Shown: in pieces, positions 54,719-64,000 of the stretch | Layout: every line of letters begins with the position of its first letter | Position numbering within the stretch: the first letter of the stretch is position 1 | Assembly: GCF_003464085.1 (NCBI RefSeq) | Contig: NZ_QSDR01000006.1 | Span: 62,001-126,000, forward strand | Source: Clostridium sp. AM58-1XD | Lineage (GTDB): Bacteria; Bacillota; Clostridia; Lachnospirales; Lachnospiraceae | DNA length: 64,000 nt | Reading direction: 5' to 3' | Translations under genes and position numbers: made by a program | Notes under the pieces: model-generated | Seen by the model: only the letters and a program-made list of their open reading frames with translations | Told to the model about the DNA's origin: nothing | The model's database searches: none

Positions 54719-56782
54719 TTACCGGCGTCTATCGATCAATGTTGTAAGTATACCGGAATATAAAATTGTTAATTTGTGCATGGCGCGCGTACATGCAATA
54801 TAAAGCAGGCTTCGGTCGTATTCCGTCGCGTAAGTCAGGCTGTCTGCATGAGGAATCATCACTTCATCGAATTCCAGCCCCTTTGCCATTCGAATGGAGG
54901 TGACCGTCACTCCGTTTCTGAATTCCGTGCTTTTCGGCGTGATCAGATTTACGCTGTATTCTTTGGAGAGGATGGCGTACATCACCTTTGCCTCCCGATC
55001 GGTTTTCAAAATTATTCCAAGAGAAACATTTCCTCCTGTTTCAAATGTAGATATTGCCTCTTTCATTCGGTGTATTTCATCGGTTTCATCTGTGCAGGCT
55101 ATGATTTGCGGCTTTTCTCCATGGCGTTTCACCGCCTCCAGCGTCACTGCATTCTGTATGCGGTCTGCAAACGTAATAATTTCAAATGTAGATCGGTAGC
55201 TTTTATTCAGTTGCACGAACTCTGCCCCCTGATAGATCCGTTTTATATCATCCAGCGTGCAGCGGTGATTTGGGCTGATGATCTGTCCGAAATCCCCCAG
55301 GATCGTCTTGGGACAGGGAAATATCAGATTGAACACCATATATTGCACAGGCGTATAGTCCTGCATTTCATCAATAACGAGCAGTTTTGTGATTTTACTC
55401 TGTTTGAGCCCCTCGTAAGCATGGAGAACATAAAGGAAGGGATAGACGTCTTCCCATTCCAGGGTTTTTCCGGCAGGCATACGGAACATTTCGATCACCC
55501 CGTTTTTTACATAAAAATCTTTATAAAGGGCCAGCGGCGTCTTCACCGTAAGCATTGCAGCCAGGCTTTTCCTTATAAAAGCCATGCCGGGCAGTTCCTC
55601 ATCCATAATATTTTCAGCCTCAAAACGGTCATAGATATCGTCTGCAATCATTGCCAGCCTGCGCCTTACCGGGTATTTTTCGAGGGCCTGGTACCGCTGC
55701 CATATCCACTCTTTTCCGGCATTTAAACGGCCGCAAGAAATGTCTTCCGGCTGAAATATTTCATCTGGCATCCGTCTGATATATTCATTCAGAAGTGCTG
55801 CAAATTTCATAGAGGATTTAAAACAGACGCGTTTTGCCCATGTTTCATCGGCACTTTCCAGAGGATCCTTCTCTCTCTCAAACTCCGCCGTACCCTCCAG
55901 CTGGATCTTAGCAATGTCTGCTGCGCTCAGTTCATATATTGGCTCCTCACCCAGCTCGGGGATGACATTGGATATGTAGCTTCCGAACACTTTATTCGGA
56001 GACAGGATCGCTACATTTCCTGCGCTCAGCCTGTTTTTAAAGCGGTAGAGCAGGTAGGCGATTCTATGCAGCGCAACAGACGTTTTTCCTGATCCTGCAA
56101 CTCCCTGAATAATCATGGTTTCCGCCTTTTCATTTCTGATAATCCGATTCTGCTCTTTCTGTATCGTAGAAATAATGGATTTCATCTTTTCATCTGACGT
56201 ATGGCTCAGTTCCCTCTGCAGCACATCGTCCTGTATGTTAGAAGTGCTTTCCAGAGCATATTCCATCACCCCGTCTCTGATCTTAAACTGCCTCTTTTTC
56301 GTGAGTTCGCCATCGATTCTGCCGCAAGGAGCTTCAAAACCGGCTGGTCCCGGTTCAAAATCATAAAACATTCCTGCTACGGGGGCCCTCCAGTCGAAAA
56401 TCAGCAGCTCATTTTTATGTCTGAATGAAAATGGGCCGATATAATAGGATTCCGCCTCCTCACTGTCATTTTCCCGGAAATCAATCCTGGCAAAGTAGGG
56501 AGATTCCTTCATCCTTGCAATCCTGTCTCTGATTTCTGTGGAGATCGCTCCTGTTCTGTCCGTCTGTTTCAGGAGAAGTTCATTCTGAAACATCTCATGG
56601 GGATCGATTTCACCGCGGTATTCCGCCATATATCTTTTCGAATCCATATATTCCTTATTGATCTTTTGGACGTCCTCTTTTGCTTTCTTCAGGGCCTCTT
56701 CCAGCAACATGCCGATAGCCGCCAGATGTTCGGCTTCCTCAGAAAACAGATTATCCCGGGTATTCTGATCTTCTTTCATCAT
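54719..56782 (-). CDS. helD: UvrD-like helicase HelD (RNA polymerase recycling factor)
   Basis: 687 residues from ATG 56782 after AGGAGG; the preceding gene ends at 56751, so the two overlap. N-terminal coiled-coil (EEALKKAKEDVQKINKEY), then a SF1 helicase fold with Walker A MIIQGVAGSGKTSVALHRI, the LSPNKVFGSYISNVIPELGE segment, LLVIDEMQDYTP (Walker B), LNKSYRSTFEI and GLEFDEVMIP near the end. These are features of HelD, which removes RNA polymerase from DNA and helps recycle it, rather than of PcrA/UvrD, because it lacks the longer accessory domains. It is terminated by a strong hairpin. Confidence 0.9.
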   Translation of the reverse strand: MMKEDQNTRDNLFSEEAEHLAAIGMLLEEALKKAKEDVQKINKEYMDSKRYMAEYRGEIDPHEMFQNELLLKQTDRTGAISTEIRDRIARMKESPYFARIDFRENDSEEAESYYIGPFSFRHKNELLIFDWRAPVAGMFYDFEPGPAGFEAPCGRIDGELTKKRQFKIRDGVMEYALESTSNIQDDVLQRELSHTSDEKMKSIISTIQKEQNRIIRNEKAETMIIQGVAGSGKTSVALHRIAYLLYRFKNRLSAGNVAILSPNKVFGSYISNVIPELGEEPIYELSAADIAKIQLEGTAEFEREKDPLESADETWAKRVCFKSSMKFAALLNEYIRRMPDEIFQPEDISCGRLNAGKEWIWQRYQALEKYPVRRRLAMIADDIYDRFEAENIMDEELPGMAFIRKSLAAMLTVKTPLALYKDFYVKNGVIEMFRMPAGKTLEWEDVYPFLYVLHAYEGLKQSKITKLLVIDEMQDYTPVQYMVFNLIFPCPKTILGDFGQIISPNHRCTLDDIKRIYQGAEFVQLNKSYRSTFEIITFADRIQNAVTLEAVKRHGEKPQIIACTDETDEIHRMKEAISTFETGGNVSLGIILKTDREAKVMYAILSKEYSVNLITPKSTEFRNGVTVTSIRMAKGLEFDEVMIPHADSLTYATEYDRSLLYIACTRAMHKLTILYSGILTTLIDRRR

Positions 56783-57620
56783 CACATTCCTCCTGACGCA
56801 GAATAAATCTCTGGGTAGGATATCCATACTCTGTCAGCAGCTCTTCTTCGGCAAATCCCAGGCCTTTGATTTCTCTGCGCTGCCCGGTGTCTGCCTTATC
56901 GCCTTCCCTGTATGTAGTAATTGTAATATCCTTTCCCTTCAGCAGCTCTCTCATCACCTTGTTCAGAAAAGCTCTTGGAATCCCCATTTTTCTGTAAAGC
57001 GGATGGCAGCCCATAAAGTCAATACTTCCCTGGTCATATGAAAAGAGCAGAATTCCTACAGCCGTCTGACCATCTTTTAAAATTAATGCTTGTTTCGTGT
57101 TCATCTTCTGCTTCAGAACAGCGATATACTCTTCTTCATATAAATGAGGAAATCCGTCGATCACAAGCCGGACCAATTCCATCCAGCATGGAATGTCCTC
57201 TTCGTTCGCAAACCTGATCTCCCATAGAATCTCATCCTTACCATTCAGCATATCATAGCTCCCTTCCAGATTAAATTTCAGCTGAAGAGGGTAAAATTTT
57301 TCACTTTCTCTGTATTTGCTCGGCGACAGTTTATACATTGCAGTAAAAACATTCGTAAATGCCTGCTGACTTTCATAACCTGACAACAGGGCGATGTCGA
57401 TAATCGGCCTGGAAGAAAAGACCAGCAGCTTTGCCGCTTCCGTCAGCTGCCTGCGCTGTATATATTCATGCATGGTCATCCCCACCGTACTGGAAAACAC
57501 GCGGTGAAGATGATATTTGGAATAATGGACGGCTGTTGAAACCATATCCAGATCCAGTTTCTTCTCAAGATTCGCCTCTATAAATTCAATTGCCGAAGAT
57601 ACTTCATCAATATAGCGCAT
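56751..57620 (-). CDS. AraC-family regulator fused to a GNAT acetyltransferase-like domain
   Basis: 289 residues. The N-terminal two helix-turn-helix AraC domain (about 1-105) has YSKYHLHRVFSSTVGMTMHEYI and ALLSGYESQQAFTNVFTAMYKLSPSKYR. A GNAT-like domain follows (about 130-280) with AVGILLFSYDQGSIDFMGCHPLYRKMGIPRAFLNKVM, where the acetyl-CoA loop RKMGIPRAFL stands for RxxGxG/A. Fusions of this kind are known in Firmicutes and are thought to sense small molecules. Its 3' end overlaps helD. The target is not evident. Confidence 0.88.
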   Translation of the reverse strand: MRYIDEVSSAIEFIEANLEKKLDLDMVSTAVHYSKYHLHRVFSSTVGMTMHEYIQRRQLTEAAKLLVFSSRPIIDIALLSGYESQQAFTNVFTAMYKLSPSKYRESEKFYPLQLKFNLEGSYDMLNGKDEILWEIRFANEEDIPCWMELVRLVIDGFPHLYEEEYIAVLKQKMNTKQALILKDGQTAVGILLFSYDQGSIDFMGCHPLYRKMGIPRAFLNKVMRELLKGKDITITTYREGDKADTGQRREIKGLGFAEEELLTEYGYPTQRFILRQEECDDERRSEYPG

Positions 57621-57755
57621 GCGAATACCACCTCCTTTTGCTAAGTCATTATTATATCTGTCAGGAAACCATTTGTTTTAATCAATCTTGCTGAACTGAG
57701 GAAGACGCCTCGTTTCCATACAGATTCATGGCTGCAGGAACGGGACGTCTCTTTC

Positions 57756-59117
57756 TCAGATGATATTATTCAGTTTTTCCCATATCCCATCTGCAAAACG
57801 GCCCAGATGGGATTTCTGCCACACATACATGGCATGCAGCTCCTCTTTCGATAATTCCCGTATTTCACGTAGGCGTTCCACTCCCTCTATCATATTTGAG
57901 GCAGTGTGAAGCAGGCTGTCAGACAGACGCCTCTGATGATCCAGTTCTCCCGAAGCCGCCCTTTCCAGGATGATCTCATACCGTTCTGCCGCTCGGGACA
58001 CGCTTTCTTCCCATGACAGATAAAGCTGATTCATGGCATGGATTCCCGCCTGTTTCACAGCAGGCCGCCTTTCCCACAAACTGCTGATCAATGCTGCCAG
58101 AGCCTCGTCATGTTCTTCGCACAGAAAGCCATTGACACCGTCTTTCACGCCTTCCGCCGCGCAGCTGCCCGCTATCAGAACGCTGGCAAGTCCGCATGCT
58201 GCTGCTTCGCGGACCACCAGACCATTCGTATCATAGCTGGATGGAAATAAAAACAAATCAGCGCGGCAGTACCATGCACGAAGCAGTTCTCTGTCTCTGA
58301 TCTCCCCCAGAAATAAGCATTTGGCTGACAGGCCGCATTCTGCCGCATATGCTTCCATATCAGGTCGGTCCGATCCGTCGCCGATCAAAACCATCCGAAA
58401 GTCTTTCCCTTCTTCGAGGACACGATGAAGACTGTCAAAAATAAGTTTCAGCCCTTTATACCACATCATGCGTCCTATAAAAAGATAAACGGGAAGTTGT
58501 TCCGGCAGGTCAAACTGATGCACGGCAGCCTGAACGGTCTCTTCCGGTACTCTCCCTCTTGGAAAATCCACCCCATTTTCCATAATGATATAATCTCCAT
58601 CATATCCCATTGAACGCAGGTTTTCTCCCGCCCCTCTGCTGACCGCCCATACCTCGTCGCATGCTTTTATGTTATTTACCACCATCTTTACCGCCTGTTC
58701 CTGCAGCGTCCTGGAAGGAACCGTCTTGGCAATATCGATATCGAACTTCGTATGGTAGGTGAAAACGATAGGGGCTCCATTTAACTCCCGTAGTGTGCGC
58801 GCCAGGAATGTGGACATAAACGGGCAGTGGCTGTGTATCAAATCCGGATCTTTTGCCTTCAGCTGTTTTATCGCCTCTACAGAAAATGGATATCCGGCCC
58901 TGTACCTTACAAGGCGCGTCGTATCATAGCTCCTGTATCGGATAACAGGAAACGGAAATGCCTCATCCACGGCATCCGGATGATATGGAACAGCTGCAAC
59001 TGCACTGCCAAAATTCTTCTGATAGTATATGCAATAGTTTACCACGGCATTTGCCACTCCGTCTATAATCGGCGGAAACGAATCGTTCATCAAACAAACA
59101 GTATTCTTTTCCTTCAT
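57756..59117 (-). CDS. Family 4-type (GT-B) glycosyltransferase
   Basis: 453 residues with two Rossmann-like halves: N-terminal acceptor half (NDSFPPIIDGVANAVVNYCIYY, IHSHCPFMSTFLARTL, FTYHTKFDI) and C-terminal sugar nucleotide half (PVYLFIGRMMWYKGLKLIF, FLGEIRDRELLRAWYCRADLF, SSYDTNGLVVREAAACGLASV) with the EX7E motif as VREAAACG. Relatives include diacylglycerol glucosyltransferases and mannosyl transferases. It overlaps the glycerophosphodiesterase gene by four bases (ATGA), suggesting a joint role in glycolipid or teichoic acid metabolism. There is no signal peptide. Confidence 0.9.
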   Translation of the reverse strand: MKEKNTVCLMNDSFPPIIDGVANAVVNYCIYYQKNFGSAVAAVPYHPDAVDEAFPFPVIRYRSYDTTRLVRYRAGYPFSVEAIKQLKAKDPDLIHSHCPFMSTFLARTLRELNGAPIVFTYHTKFDIDIAKTVPSRTLQEQAVKMVVNNIKACDEVWAVSRGAGENLRSMGYDGDYIIMENGVDFPRGRVPEETVQAAVHQFDLPEQLPVYLFIGRMMWYKGLKLIFDSLHRVLEEGKDFRMVLIGDGSDRPDMEAYAAECGLSAKCLFLGEIRDRELLRAWYCRADLFLFPSSYDTNGLVVREAAACGLASVLIAGSCAAEGVKDGVNGFLCEEHDEALAALISSLWERRPAVKQAGIHAMNQLYLSWEESVSRAAERYEIILERAASGELDHQRRLSDSLLHTASNMIEGVERLREIRELSKEELHAMYVWQKSHLGRFADGIWEKLNNII

Positions 59118-60929
59118 CCCTGTCCAACTCCCATCTGCGAATTATATTTTCCATAGAACAGCTCTGTAATCTCCTCAATCAAAAGGCTTTTTCCATATTG
59201 ATCTGCATAATAACGCGCCAGCAGCTGATTATCGGTGATAAGTCCATCCGCCCCGCAGCGTAAAATCTTTTTAATGGAATAACCGGAATTTGCGGTCCAG
59301 CCATATATTTTCTTTCCCTGAAAATGAGCCTGAAGAGCCATTCCTGCGGACAGGGATGTGGTCTCCACGCTGTATCCGTCCACAAAATCCAGGTCGTACC
59401 TGTCTGTGATCAGAAGCGCTGAAATATACACGGTTTCCATTTCAGGAGCGATCATTTTCACCCGCCTCAAAATATCCAGGTCCATGGAAGCAATCATACA
59501 TTGTTTTTCCATGCCGTACCGGCGGATGGAATGGACGACTGCCTGTTCCAGTTCGCTTTCATGGTCATTCGCTTTCAGTTCTATCATCAGCCTGATTTTT
59601 CCGTCTGCTTCCTGCAACATATCTTCCAGAACAGGAACCGGTTCTTCCAGTATGCCCTGTTTGAAATAATAAGCTGCATTCATCCCCGTAATCGCTTGCT
59701 TATCTGCCTCCCAGACATCCATGTCCACACCGGCCGTCCGTTTAAAGTTTGTATCATGCATAACGACCAGCGTCCCGTCTCCCAGCTGCTGGACATCAAT
59801 TTCCGCCGCATCTGCTCCGTCAGCCACAGCATTTACCAAAGCCATCCTTGTATTTTCGGGGGCCATGGCTGCTCCGCCCGATGAGCGATAATCATTGGGA
59901 CAGTAATTTGCTCAGGGAAAATTCTTCCTCCCATCTCCGTCTCGCTGAAAATCCCCAACAGAATGATCAGGCAAATACGCTCATAAGCTGAAGGCATGCT
60001 CTGACCATGCCTCTTCTCTTTCTGTTTTTCTGCGTTTTTTCCCGGATATCCCCCCTGTAACAGTGGTAGATTACGACAATCAATGCGCATAAAAAAGCTG
60101 CCGTCATAGTACTGCCTATAACTTCCGCAATCCTCAGTCCGCCGGTAAGTTGCAGCTGGAACGCCCGAACACCCGCGATCCCGTCATAATGCAGTTTTAT
60201 ATAGATCCCCAGTCCCCAAACAGAAAGGGCGGTCACTAATAAATAGAGCAGAATAAACGCTGCAACCTGCAGCACCACACAAACGGCAGTCCGCAGCCTT
60301 CTTCCGTGAAGCAGGCTGACGCTGTCATGCCAGGAACGTTTAAAGGAGCGGCCGGAAAACAGCATGGCCGGAAGACCGAATATATACAGAAGCAGCAACA
60401 TGTGAAATAACACAATGAGCAGAAGATATATGCCGTACAGAACGGTATTTTCCTTTATATACTCCAGTATAAACTCCGGAAAGCGTATGGTTCTTAAATA
60501 CCTGCTGACAGGTGAAAACACGGAAAACATCAGAATCGGAATCATGAGGAAGACCCCAATTCCTGCTGGTCTGATAAGCTTTACCGTCATAAGGGCTGCC
60601 TGCCATCCCAGTTGAAACAGGGAAATCCGTTCATTGTGCCACCCTTTTGCGGCGAGCAGAAGAAATGCGGCAATTTCGTAGACCACATACAAAGCTGCCA
60701 GGATCAGAATTCCTGTTCCCAGCAGCACAGCCATCGGAGTTTTCAATACCGCGTCTATATTTTCCTGTCCAATATAATCTACACCTGCCAAGCCAGGCAA
60801 AAGGCTCAGCAAATATTGGGCACATGCAAATACAACCGTATATCCGAATATTTTATATATCATTTCAAAATATAGCAGAGTGACCCAATTTTTGCAGATC
60901 AGCATGAGACTCATCCAAAACTTTTTCAT
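59114..60929 (-). CDS. Membrane-anchored glycerophosphodiester phosphodiesterase, two frameshifts
   Basis: Corrected length about 605 residues. The N-terminal half (about 1-320) has six to eight hydrophobic segments typical of the membrane domain of long clostridial GDPDs. The C-terminal catalytic domain starts VPMIIAHRGGAAMAPENT and has GADAAEIDVQQLGDGTLVVMHD and the ELKAN motif; HR, E-D and H are the catalytic and metal residues. The frame breaks at about 59968-59972 (VFA-LIILLG) and 59877-59880 (AHRGGAA, four Gs instead of three). Each restores with one base. It hydrolyses glycerophosphodiesters and may trim glycerophosphate polymers. It overlaps the glycosyltransferase gene. The breaks are probably sequence errors. 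Confidence 0.88.
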
Positions 60930-61137
60930 ATTTCTTCATCCAACAGCGGTTATTTTTCTATAGAATGCCCTTATTATGTGCAGAGAAGAACGGTTTCATT
61001 CTATGTTCCAATATTCCAAATGCCAGAGCCGGCCAAGTTTTTTCTTCATGCGTTTTACGCACAAAAATCCCTATCGTAGTGGTCATGGAAACATGTTCAG
61101 ATAATCTTCAATTTGTAAGAAGTCGCAAGAAATTAAA

Positions 61138-61188
61138 AAATGCCCCAAAACCGTAATAATTCAATATTCATACGGTTTTAGGGCATTT
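61138..61188 (-). terminator. Terminator after rny
   Basis: 18-base arms (AAATGCCCCAAAACCGTA and its near complement) with one mismatch and a short AT loop, followed by T-rich sequence on the minus strand, 19 bases beyond the rny stop codon. Confidence 0.85.
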
Positions 61189-61206
61189 CGTTTTCACTTC
61201 GAACAA

Positions 61207-62753
61207 TTATTTCGCGTAATCCGTCACTCTCGATTCGCGGATCACGTTGACCTTGATCTGGCCAGGGTACTCCAGCTCTGTTTCAATCTTCTTTGAAACA
61301 TCTCTTGCCAGAAGCACCATACCATCGTCTGTTATCTGTTCCGGCACTACCATAATTCTAACTTCTCTGCCTGCCTGGATGGCAAAAGACTTGTCTACTC
61401 CCTTAAAGGAATTCGTAATATCTTCTAATTGTTTTAATCTGTTTGTATATGTTTCCAGAGTCTCTCTTCTTGCACCTGTCTTGCAGCTGAGATCGTATCG
61501 GCTGCCTGGACAATACATGCAATCAGGCTCTGTGGCTCAACATCGCCGTGATGGGATTCTACAGCGTTAATTACTGTTGCAGACTCTTTATACTTTCTAC
61601 ACAGTTCAACGCCCAGCTGAATATGAGAACCTTCCATCTCATGGTCGATGGACTTACCAATGTCATGTAATAAACCGGCACGTTTGGCCATACGGACGTC
61701 TACACCGATTTCAGCAGCCAGAAGACCTGACAGCTGAGCAACTTCGATGGAATGTTTCAATGCATTCTGCCCGTAGCTCGTTCTGAATTTCATCTTGCCT
61801 AGAAGTTTGACTAATTCCGGATGGATTCCATGGACTCCGACCTCCAAGGTCGCCGCCTCTCCTTCTTCCCTCATGTTCGTCTCAACTTCTTTTTGTGCTT
61901 TTTCTACCATCTCTTCGATTCTGGCCGGATGAATACGACCGTCCACAATCAAACGCTCTAATGCGATTCTTGCAACTTCTCTTCGAATCGGATCAAATCC
62001 TGACAGTACTACTGCTTCCGGAGTGTCGTCGATAATCAACTCAACGCCGGTCATTGTCTCCAATGTACGGATATTGCGTCCCTCTCTTCCAATGATTCGA
62101 CCCTTCATCTCATCATTCGGGAGCTGGACAACGGAAACGGTTGTCTCCGCAACATGATCAGCGGCACATCTCTGAATCGCTGTCACCACATAATCTTTTG
62201 CTTTCTTGTCAGCTTCTTCTTTGGCTTTGCTTTCGAGTTCCTTAATTAACTTTGCGGTGTCATGTTTGACATCTTCTTCTACAGATTTTAAAAGATATTC
62301 TTTTGCCTGTTCGGAGGTAAGGCCGGAAATTTTCTCCAGTTCCTGTATCCCTTTCTCATACAGCGCTTCTACTTCTGCATTCTTCTTAGATAGGGTTTCC
62401 TCCCGGGCTGCCAGGCTGGCTTCCCGTTTTTCCATTGCTTCGGACTTCTTGTCCAAGTTTTCTTCCTTGCTCAATACACGTCGTTCATAACGCTGAAGTT
62501 CTGCTCTTCTTTCTTTCGTTTCCTTTTCAAGCTCATTCTTAGTCTTTAAAGACTCTTCCTTCGCTTCAAGGAGAGCTTCTCGCTTCTTCGTCTCTGCAGT
62601 TTTCAATGCTTCATCTATTATTTCCCTGGATTTTTCCTCCGCACTGCCGATTTTGCTTTCATACGTCTTCTTGCGGTAAGCAACTGCGAATGTCCAGGTA
62701 ATAGGAGCTACGATAATCATTGTAATCAATGCAGTTATTATTATTGATGACAC
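61207..62753 (-). CDS. rny: Ribonuclease Y, frameshifted
   Basis: Corrected length 515 residues, as usual for RNase Y. GTG start at 62753 behind AAGGAGG. An N-terminal membrane helix ([17 protein letters not shown]) is followed by a long coiled coil (about 30-200), a KH domain ([19 protein letters not shown]) and an HD domain with [15 protein letters not shown]. The frame breaks at about 61476-61481: after ADTISAAR one restored C gives [19 protein letters not shown], the standard continuation. RNase Y is a major mRNA decay nuclease in Firmicutes, so a real break is unlikely. A small hairpin covers the ribosome binding site. Confidence 0.94.
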
Positions 62754-62766
62754 AGGAGCACCTCCT
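62754..62766 (-). promoter_or_regulatory. Hairpin covering the rny ribosome binding site
   Basis: The mRNA sequence AGGAGGUGCUCCU forms AGGAG/CUCCU with a three-base loop, ending at the base before the GTG start. It would sequester the Shine-Dalgarno sequence; with the weak start codon it may keep RNase Y synthesis low or regulated. Confidence 0.5.
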
Positions 62767-62878
62767 TATTTAGTTTTCATTGTACGGTAATACAACATTT
62801 TAATTTTAAACTTTTTTATGCATGCTGTCAAGTATATTGCCGGGATTCAATCGCTTCTTGGTTAAATTTTCTTAAATT

Positions 62879-63533
62879 TCAGTAAAATTCGCCTGAATCT
62901 TCACTTATTTCCCCCATCACCCTGCGGATTACCTCCCAGGAAAATCCTTTTCTGCAGAGATATGCCGCCGTCTTCTGAAATTCTTTTCTGGCTTCCAGTC
63001 CATTTTTACCGCCGTTTCTTCCGGTACTGTCTTTTCCTCCAAAGCCTCTCTTCTTCAATATTTCTGCAATCTGACTTTCTTCGTCAATTCCCGTACCCTC
63101 GAGCACCTGTGAAATCACTTCTCCGTCGATTCCCTTCTGGCGCAGGTCATAAGCGATCTGTTTCCGGCTCTTCCTTCCGGCAGCACACTCCGCATACCGT
63201 TTTGCATACTCCCTGTCATCTATATAGTGATGCTCTTTCACAAACGATACCGCGTATTCTACGGCCTCCTGGGGATACCCTCCGTCTTTCAGCTTTCTCC
63301 TGATCTGCTGCTCCGTCTTATCCGCATTCTTCAGCAGATTCAGCACACGTTCTCTGGCCCGTTTACAGAGCACGTCCCTGATGATCTCCTGAACACATTC
63401 TTCCGAAATATCTCCCTGTTCCTCGATCCCGTATTTTTTTAATCTCTCCCCTGTATAAAATAAGTGCAAAGCCCTCTTCCAGCAGGACTTTGCACCTTCT
63501 TTTATCGACGGGGGTTATTGAAACCACTGTCAT
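62879..63533 (-). CDS. recX: Regulatory protein RecX, frameshifted
   Basis: Corrected length 217 residues from ATG 63533 after GAGAGG (MTVVSITPVDKRRCKVLLEE). The frame breaks in seven A (plus-strand T run 63434-63440); six restores GFALILYRGEIKKYGIEEQGD. The rest is typical RecX helical repeats: KTEQQIRRKLKDGGYPQEAVEYAV, DREYAKRYAE and SRKQIAYDLRQKGI. The uncorrected frame would start at an upstream TTG and miss the N-terminus. RecX modulates RecA filaments; recA ends 17 bases upstream, so the two form one unit. Same type of homopolymer gain as in apt. Confidence 0.9.
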
Positions 63534-63550
63534 ATAATACCTCTCTCAAT

Positions 63551-64000
63551 TCATTCTTTCTCTGCCTGCTGTTCATCTGAACCGGCGGCTTTCTTCTCAG
63601 GAGCAGCCGTCGTTCCCGCTGCTTCTGTACCAGGCAGACCGTATTTTGCTCTGACTTTCTGTTCTACCTCATCACAAATCTCCGGATGTTCTCTGAGATA
63701 GATCTTGGCATTCTCACGGCCCTGGCCGATCTTGGCTCCCTGGTATGCATACCATGCACCGCTTTTCTCGATGATATCTTCCTTAGCAGCCAGATCGAGG
63801 ATATCCCCTTCTTTGGAAATCCCCTTTCCGAACATGATGTCGAATTCCGCTTCTTTAAATGGCGGTGCTATCTTGTTCTTAACAACCTTAACGCGCACAT
63901 GGTTGCCGATCATCTCTCCGCCCTGCTTCAAAGTCTCTGTCCGGCGTACGTCCATACGGACAGAGGCATAAAACTTCAGAGCTCGTCCGCCTGTTGTCGT
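63551..64000 (-). CDS. recA: RecA recombinase, 3' part only
   Basis: The last 149 codons are in the window; the 5' end is beyond 64000. The frame reads through from the edge as [17 protein letters not shown], followed by [20 protein letters not shown] and [20 protein letters not shown], unmistakably the RecA C-terminal region, then an acidic, Ala/Glu-rich tail ([15 protein letters not shown]). RecA performs homologous strand exchange and triggers SOS cleavage. It precedes recX directly. No break is seen in this part. Confidence 0.96.
   Translation of the reverse strand, partial: TTTGGRALKFYASVRMDVRRTETLKQGGEMIGNHVRVKVVKNKIAPPFKEAEFDIMFGKGISKEGDILDLAAKEDIIEKSGAWYAYQGAKIGQGRENAKIYLREHPEICDEVEQKVRAKYGLPGTEAAGTTAAPEKKAAGSDEQQAEKE

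Noticed and set aside
54776..55726. A 316-codon plus-strand frame over helD
   Set aside because: Antisense to conserved helicase motifs; no start site and no domain.
1..64000. CRISPR arrays, tRNA or rRNA genes, prophage, IS transposases, defence systems
   Set aside because: None was seen; the only recombinase is the housekeeping XerD and the only repeats are the palindromic elements and operators listed.

Overview
The window looks like a chromosomal segment of an endospore-forming, anaerobic Bacillota of the Lachnospiraceae (Clostridium cluster XIVa) type. The evidence is a nudF-spoIIM-xerD block, rny next to recX-recA, strong AGGAGG ribosome binding sites, moderate GC, and many catabolic operons with sigma-54 and GntR/FCD regulators. 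The species cannot be named from the sequence. Almost every gene lies on the minus strand; exceptions are a GntR regulator, a PucR regulator and a hybrid histidine kinase.

Region 1 (1-12.4 kb) is an acid-sugar type catabolic locus. A minus-strand operon encodes an enolase-superfamily enzyme, a tripartite tricarboxylate transporter (tctCBA), a DapA-family lyase and a split UxaA-type dehydratase. It is preceded by a perfect sigma-54 promoter and by a gene for a complete PrpR_N-type sigma-54 activator. A 2-hydroxyacid dehydrogenase, a second DapA paralogue and a GarR-like reductase follow. Region 2 (12.4-27 kb) has an NhaC-type antiporter, an activator-like protein that has lost the residues needed for ATP hydrolysis and sigma-54 contact, a Nudix hydrolase, two KdgT-like permeases, two Asp/Glu-racemase-like proteins (one lacking both usual catalytic cysteines), a hydantoinase-like enzyme, two FAH-family hydrolases, a cupin and a dicarboxylate symporter. 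Two FCD-type GntR regulators sit among them, and a TGTCGACA operator recurs at three promoters.

Region 3 (27-42.3 kb) is an oligopeptide/dipeptide-type ABC transporter operon with two amidohydrolases, a divergent PucR regulator, a second copy of the amidohydrolase pair and a fifth, YtcJ-like amidohydrolase. Region 4 (42.4-47 kb) is housekeeping: apt, xerD, spoIIM, nudF, proC and a choline-binding-repeat surface protein. Region 5 (47-54.7 kb) is a c-di-GMP/phosphorelay cluster: hybrid kinase, GGDEF-EAL protein, REC-HD-GYP-GGDEF protein and Hpt protein. Region 6 (54.7-64 kb) holds helD, an AraC-GNAT regulator, a glycosyltransferase with a membrane glycerophosphodiesterase, rny, recX and the 3' part of recA.

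A striking property of the sequence itself is about 18 small indels that break otherwise intact reading frames, including rny, apt and recX. When each is corrected, paralogue lengths match exactly or almost exactly. I read these mainly as sequencing or assembly errors (mostly one-base losses, plus two A6-to-A7 gains), so the affected genes are annotated over their full reconstructed span. No tRNA, rRNA, CRISPR array, prophage or complete insertion sequence was seen.
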